Part shown: positions 60,055-64,000 of the stretch, in pieces
How the letters are laid out: each line of letters starts with the position of its first letter
How positions within the stretch are numbered: the first letter of the stretch is position 1
Source: Caulobacter vibrioides
GTDB lineage: Bacteria; Pseudomonadota; Alphaproteobacteria; Caulobacterales; Caulobacteraceae
Length of the DNA: 64,000 nt
Assembly: GCF_002310375.3 (NCBI RefSeq)
Contig: NZ_CP023315.3
Location: 2,046,001-2,110,000 of the forward strand
Direction: 5' to 3'
Made by a program: the position numbers and the translations under genes
Notes under the pieces: model-generated
Seen by the model: only the letters and a program-made list of their open reading frames with translations
What the model was told of the DNA's origin: nothing
The model's database searches: none

Positions 60055-62424
60055 TCAGTAAAGCCCGCTCAGCGGATCCGGTTTTTGCGTCGGCTTACCG
60101 GGCTGCGCCGCCGGCGGCGGGACCGGCGGCAGGCCGGGCGGCAGGTCCTGGTACGGGATCGGGCCATCGGTCGGGGCGACCTCGACTTTGGGCTCGGTGC
60201 CCGGCCGGAACGCTTCGCGCACGCCCCGCACCATGGCGAACTTGGCGCTCTTCGGCGGCTTGAAGTCGACCACCGGCTGGCCCTCCAGCGCCACCTTCAT
60301 GAAGTCCATGAACATCGGCACCGGACCGGTCGCGCCCGTCTCGCCATCGCCCAGCGAGCGGTTGTCGTCGAAGCCGATGAAGACGCCGACGATCAGGTTG
60401 GGCGAATAGCCGACGAACCAGGCGCTGCGATACTCGTTGGTCGTGCCGGTCTTGCCCGCCAACGGACGACCCAGCGAGCTGACGGCGGCGGCGGTGCCGC
60501 GCTGGACCACGCCCTGCAGCATCGAGGTCACCTGGTAGGCGGTGACCGGGTCCATGACCTGCTCGCCGGGCGCGGCGAACCGGGGGCTCTCGTCGCCATT
60601 GAAGCCGGCGTCGCAACGCTCGCAGTCGCGCTTATCGGCGCGGAAGATCACCTTGCCTTCGCGGTCCTGAACCAGCTCGATCAGGTGGGGTTCGATCCGG
60701 CGCCCGCCATTGACGAACGGCGCATAGGCGGCGGTCAGCTTGAACGGCGTGGTCTCGCCGGCCCCCAGGGCCATGGCGAGCACGGGATCCATGTCGCGAA
60801 CGACGCCCGTGCGTTTGGCGAAATCGGCGATCTTCTTCATGCCCACGCCCTGGGCCAGGCGCACGGTCATGGCGTTGATCGACTGCTCCAGGCCCTTGCG
60901 CAGCGGCTGCGCGCCGTAGAACTCTTTGTGATAGTTCTCCGGGCTCCACTCCTCGCCGTTTGCGCCCTTGAAGGTGATGGCGCTGTCGACGATGACGCTG
61001 GCCGGCGTGTAGCCGTTCTCCAAGGCGGCGGCGTAGACGAACGGCTTGAACGACGAACCCGGCTGACGCATCGCCTGGGTGGCGCGATTGAAGTTGGACA
61101 GCGAGTAGCTGTAGCCGCCGACCAGCGCCACCACACGGCCCGTATAGGGCTCCATCGCCACCAGGGCGCCGTTGACCACGGGGATTTGCCGCAAGCGGTA
61201 ACCGCCCGAGGTGGTCTTTTCCACGAAGACCAGGTCGCCGGCCTTCAGGCCCTTGCCGGCCTTCGCCCAGGACATGTCCTCGGCGACGATCTGCCCCTCG
61301 CCCTCCTTCTTGACCAGGCGAACCCGACCGTCATTGGAGGTCACCAGGGCCGCGCGCCACTGGCGCCGTTCCGACGGGGCGGCCTTGGCCAGCGCCGTCT
61401 TTTCCCAGTTGAGATCGCTGGGTTCCACATGGCCCCAGGCGCCCCGCCAGCCGTGGCGACGGTCGTACTTTTCCAGCCCGTCCATCAGCGCCACCCGGGC
61501 GGCGCTTTGCAGGCGCGGATCCAGGGTCGTGCGCATGTAGTAGCCGCCTTCATTGAGGCGCGAGCCGAGGGTCGCCATGCCGCGCTGGCGGACTTCCTCG
61601 ACGAAATAGTCGGCGTCGCGATAGGCGGCGCGCTTGGGCGCGGACTGGACGATCAGGTCTTCAGCCATCGCCTTCTGGGCGTCGGCCTTGGAGACCCAGC
61701 CTTGCTCGGCCATCTGGCCCAGCACCCAGTTGCGACGGGTGATCGCCTTGGCCCGATTGCGGATGGGGTGATAGTTGTCCGGCCCCTTGGGCAGCGAGGC
61801 CAGATAGGCGCACTCGGCCAGGGTCAGATCCGGCAAAGACTTGCCAAAATAGTTGTAGGCCGCCGCGCCGACGCCGAACGAGCGATACCCCAGCCAGATC
61901 TCGTTGAGATACAGCTCGAGAATCTGCTGCTTGGTCAGCGACTGCTCCAGGCGATGGGCCAGGATCGCTTCCTTGAACTTGCGACCGACGGTGGCGTCGG
62001 AGGTCAGCAGGACGTTCTTGGCCACCTGCTGGGTGATGGTCGATCCACCCTCAAGGCGACGACCCCGCACCGCGTTGCCGACATTCTTGATCATGGCGCG
62101 CGAGAGCCCGCCCACGTCGACGCCGCCGTGCTGGAAGAAATTGCGATCCTCCGCGGCCAGGAACGCCTGGGCCAACTGCGGCGGGATCTGGTCGTAGGCG
62201 ATGAAGATCCGGCGTTCCTTGGAGTACTCGCCGATCAGGGTGCCGTCCCAGGCATAGACCCGCGTCGCGGTCGGCGGACGATAGTCCTGCAGCTCACCGG
62301 CGTCGGGCATGTCGTGGAACAGCCAGGCGGCGTAGATCGCGATCGCGAATCCCGCGACGGCGATAGCCGACAGCACCGCCACGCCCGCGATGGCCATCCA
62401 TCGTTCGGTGGGTTTCAGATCCAC
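60055..62424 (-). CDS. Penicillin-binding protein 1A (bifunctional peptidoglycan synthase)
   Basis: A 789-residue bifunctional enzyme starting at GTG, with the strong site GGAGGTCGC before it. After a membrane anchor (AIAGVAVLSAIAVAGFAIAIYAAWLF) the transglycosylase (GT51) domain has AFLAAEDRNFFQHGGVDVGGLSRAMIKN with the catalytic Glu, EGGSTITQQVAKN and LYLNEIWLGYRSFGVGAAAYNYFGK. The transpeptidase domain has the Ser in QPGSSFKPFVYAAALENGYTP, then the middle motif region and KTGTTNEYRSAWFVGY (KTG). A Pro-rich tail ends the protein. It polymerises and cross-links peptidoglycan and is a beta-lactam target. It is between amiC and prfB on the same strand. Confidence 0.95.
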   Translation of the reverse strand: MDLKPTERWMAIAGVAVLSAIAVAGFAIAIYAAWLFHDMPDAGELQDYRPPTATRVYAWDGTLIGEYSKERRIFIAYDQIPPQLAQAFLAAEDRNFFQHGGVDVGGLSRAMIKNVGNAVRGRRLEGGSTITQQVAKNVLLTSDATVGRKFKEAILAHRLEQSLTKQQILELYLNEIWLGYRSFGVGAAAYNYFGKSLPDLTLAECAYLASLPKGPDNYHPIRNRAKAITRRNWVLGQMAEQGWVSKADAQKAMAEDLIVQSAPKRAAYRDADYFVEEVRQRGMATLGSRLNEGGYYMRTTLDPRLQSAARVALMDGLEKYDRRHGWRGAWGHVEPSDLNWEKTALAKAAPSERRQWRAALVTSNDGRVRLVKKEGEGQIVAEDMSWAKAGKGLKAGDLVFVEKTTSGGYRLRQIPVVNGALVAMEPYTGRVVALVGGYSYSLSNFNRATQAMRQPGSSFKPFVYAAALENGYTPASVIVDSAITFKGANGEEWSPENYHKEFYGAQPLRKGLEQSINAMTVRLAQGVGMKKIADFAKRTGVVRDMDPVLAMALGAGETTPFKLTAAYAPFVNGGRRIEPHLIELVQDREGKVIFRADKRDCERCDAGFNGDESPRFAAPGEQVMDPVTAYQVTSMLQGVVQRGTAAAVSSLGRPLAGKTGTTNEYRSAWFVGYSPNLIVGVFIGFDDNRSLGDGETGATGPVPMFMDFMKVALEGQPVVDFKPPKSAKFAMVRGVREAFRPGTEPKVEVAPTDGPIPYQDLPPGLPPVPPPAAQPGKPTQKPDPLSGLY

Positions 62425-62584
62425 GCGACCTCCGTCGAGCAGGCCCCCTCGCCTGCTGTACACACTTCACTAGATCGCTTGTCGCGGAACCGTAAGCGGT
62501 TTCGCGGTCGCACCTCCAGGGGCGCGACACGATCCATCATGCCTGTGATTAGAGCGCGACAGTCGAAAGGGGAAGCGCGGTCGC

Positions 62585-63772
62585 CTAGGACTTGCGCAGC
62601 CCAGAGGAGAAATAAGCCTCGATCGAGTCCGCGACGGCGTCGACGAGGCGGGCGCGGCTGGCCTTGGAGCTCAGGAACGCTTCGTCCTCGGGATTGGTGA
62701 TGAAGCCCATCTCGAGCAGGACGGCCGGAACGTCGGGCGCCAGCAGGACGATGAACCCCGCGTCGCGGTGGCTGCGGCGCAGCAGCGCGGTTTCCTCGCC
62801 GACATTGGCCAGAAGCAACTGCGCGAAGGCCGCAGAACGGTTCTTGGTCGCCCTTTGCGACAGGTCCAGAAGGATCTGGCTCACCGCGCGATCCCGGCCC
62901 GGCATATTGGCCTTCATCAGCCAATCGTCCTTCTCGAGGACCCGCCCGACCCGGTCGGCGCCCTTCTCGGAAAGGGTGTAGACCGAGGCGCCGCGTGTGG
63001 TCACGTCAGGCCCTGAGTCAGCGTGCAGCGAAATAAAGAGGTCGGCGTCCGCGCGCCGCGCGATCTGCACGCGCGATTCGAGGGGGACGAACGTGTCGGT
63101 CTCGCGCGTCAGCACGACCTGAAAGCGTCCCGTGCGCTCAAGGCGATCCTTCAGCGCCTTGGCGGCCGCCAGCGTGACTTCTTTCTCGTAGATGTTCGCG
63201 CCCAAGGCGCCGGAATCTTTGCCGCCATGACCGGCGTCGATCACGACGACCTTCTTGAGGCGTAGAGGCGCGGCCTTGACGGGCGCCGATGCGAGGCTCA
63301 CGCGCGGCGCTTGCGGCACGGCGGCGCCGTCGACGGCCTTGAGATCGATCACATAACGATAGGCGGTCGCGCCATCGCCGGGCGGAAGCAGGAAACGGCG
63401 GCGAACCTCGACCTTGCCGGCAAGGTCCAGACGCAACCGCGCGCCGCCAGCGGCCTCGTCGATCAGCCAGCGCTTCACCAGCCCCTGCCCCGCGCCCTGC
63501 AGGTCGCCGGACACCATGACGTTCGGAAGCGCGATCACGAGCCGTTGATCGGCCATGCCGTCCGAGACCAGCTTGCCGGCGGCGGCGCGGTCAAGATCGA
63601 TCACGACGCGCGTTTCGACGCGATCACCGCCAAAGCGCACCTTCTGGACGCCGGCCGGCGCCGCAGGACCTTGCGCCGTAGCCACAGCCACGCCGGCGAG
63701 CGTTACGCCGCCGACGATCAGCATGGCTCTAACCCAGCCCATGCGCGCAAAACTGATGAGACGTGTACGCAT
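62585..63772 (-). CDS. amiC: N-acetylmuramoyl-L-alanine amidase AmiC
   Basis: A 395-residue periplasmic amidase that splits septal peptidoglycan. The N-terminus is a signal peptide (MGWVRAMLIVGGVTLAGVAVATAQ). An AMIN domain (about 38-150) targets it to the envelope. The catalytic Amidase_3 domain has VVVIDAGHGGKDSGALGANIYEKEVTLAAAKAL with zinc His and Glu, SLHADSGPDVTTRGASVYTLSEKGAD with the second zinc His, and VLLEMGFITNPEDEAFL with the catalytic Glu. AmiC is the single cell-separation amidase known in Caulobacter. It precedes PBP1a on the same strand (160 bp between). The 5' side faces an unresolved region at the window end. Confidence 0.95.
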   Translation of the reverse strand: MRTRLISFARMGWVRAMLIVGGVTLAGVAVATAQGPAAPAGVQKVRFGGDRVETRVVIDLDRAAAGKLVSDGMADQRLVIALPNVMVSGDLQGAGQGLVKRWLIDEAAGGARLRLDLAGKVEVRRRFLLPPGDGATAYRYVIDLKAVDGAAVPQAPRVSLASAPVKAAPLRLKKVVVIDAGHGGKDSGALGANIYEKEVTLAAAKALKDRLERTGRFQVVLTRETDTFVPLESRVQIARRADADLFISLHADSGPDVTTRGASVYTLSEKGADRVGRVLEKDDWLMKANMPGRDRAVSQILLDLSQRATKNRSAAFAQLLLANVGEETALLRRSHRDAGFIVLLAPDVPAVLLEMGFITNPEDEAFLSSKASRARLVDAVADSIEAYFSSGLRKS

Positions 63773-64000
63773 TCCCGCCCGCGATACCCGGAACTGGTGA
63801 ACTGGAGGTCAATATCGACCGGCTGCGGTAGCGAAAGGGTTAAGTCGTGTTCGAACCGCGAAACCTTTTCTTTTGCGCGCTGATGTGGCTACAGTCCCGC
63901 CGCACGCGAAATCCGTGATCGTCACGACTCCGCGTGAGCCGTTCAGGCGTCGAATTTGGTCTTGAACCCCTTTCGGCACTGGAGCGGCAGATTAGATAGT
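63773..64000. other. Region upstream of amiC at the window end
   Basis: 228 bases without a supported gene. From recalled Caulobacter gene order, the rne (RNase E) gene should follow on the plus strand, and this would be its leader. I see no start codon or coding frame for it in the window and no clear promoter. Confidence 0.4.

Noticed and set aside
59998-62700. A 900-codon open frame on the plus strand opposite PBP1a and the end of amiC
   Set aside because: The minus strand carries PBP1a with all catalytic motifs and a strong ribosome site. The antisense translation is rich in Arg, Gly, His and Leu with no domain.

Overview
The window looks like a piece of chromosome from an alphaproteobacterium of the genus Caulobacter. 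The DNA is GC-rich throughout. The gene order popA, dsbA-like, mfd, sdhE, DEAD-box helicase, GT61, aldehyde dehydrogenase, dgcB, suf operon, tyrS, bcp, M23 peptidase, bacA, prfB, PBP1a, amiC is the order I recall for Caulobacter crescentus. Key proteins agree with that species down to residue numbering: PopA has a phosphoacceptor Asp55 and an I-site Arg357, and BacA is 161 residues long. The species cannot be fixed from sequence alone.

Layout. 1-2.7 kb: the end of a TonB-dependent receptor (probably BtuB), cobyric acid synthase, and a DUF2939 protein. 2.7-15.6 kb: an accessory carbohydrate locus. It holds an alginate-lyase-family protein, a LacI regulator, a large TonB-dependent receptor, a tryptophan-halogenase-family flavoprotein, GH3 and GH30 glycosidases, an esterase and a GH43 glycosidase. 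Clear palindromic operators lie in its divergent and intergenic regions. 15.8-19.7 kb: a YbbAP-type ABC exporter divergent from a TesA-like esterase. 19.9-29 kb: housekeeping genes (phnP-like, tatD, holB, tmk, rlpA, tRNA-Ser(UGA), an RsmC-like methyltransferase, an RsuA-like pseudouridine synthase, TusA-like, YihY-like, a racemase-like CoA transferase).

29-41 kb: two c-di-GMP genes, popA (effector with a degenerate GGDEF) and dgcB (diguanylate cyclase), lie about 10 kb apart. Between them are mfd, sdhE, a degradosome-type DEAD-box helicase, a GT61 glycosyltransferase and a coniferyl-aldehyde-type dehydrogenase. 41-45 kb: enoyl-CoA hydratase, ACT protein, DUF6165, a GT9 heptosyltransferase-like protein, and a TetR regulator with an acyltransferase. 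45-53 kb: a complete SUF iron-sulfur operon on the minus strand, running iscR, nifS-like, sufB, an uncharacterised gene, sufC, sufD, sufS, sufT-like, sufA, small Cys-rich protein. 53-64 kb: an alpha/beta hydrolase with an Asp in the nucleophile elbow, anmK, tyrS with a possible Tyr leader peptide, a 1-Cys BCP peroxiredoxin, an LmdC-like M23 peptidase overlapping bacA, prfB with a programmed +1 frameshift, PBP1a and amiC.

Structured intergenic repeats recur. One family has outer CCTCCCCC/GGGGGAGG arms (two close copies plus one relative), and its internal stems differ by compensatory changes. A second family begins and ends with GTCATCCCGG/CCGGGATGAC (two copies). No CRISPR array, insertion sequence, prophage or replication origin was seen.
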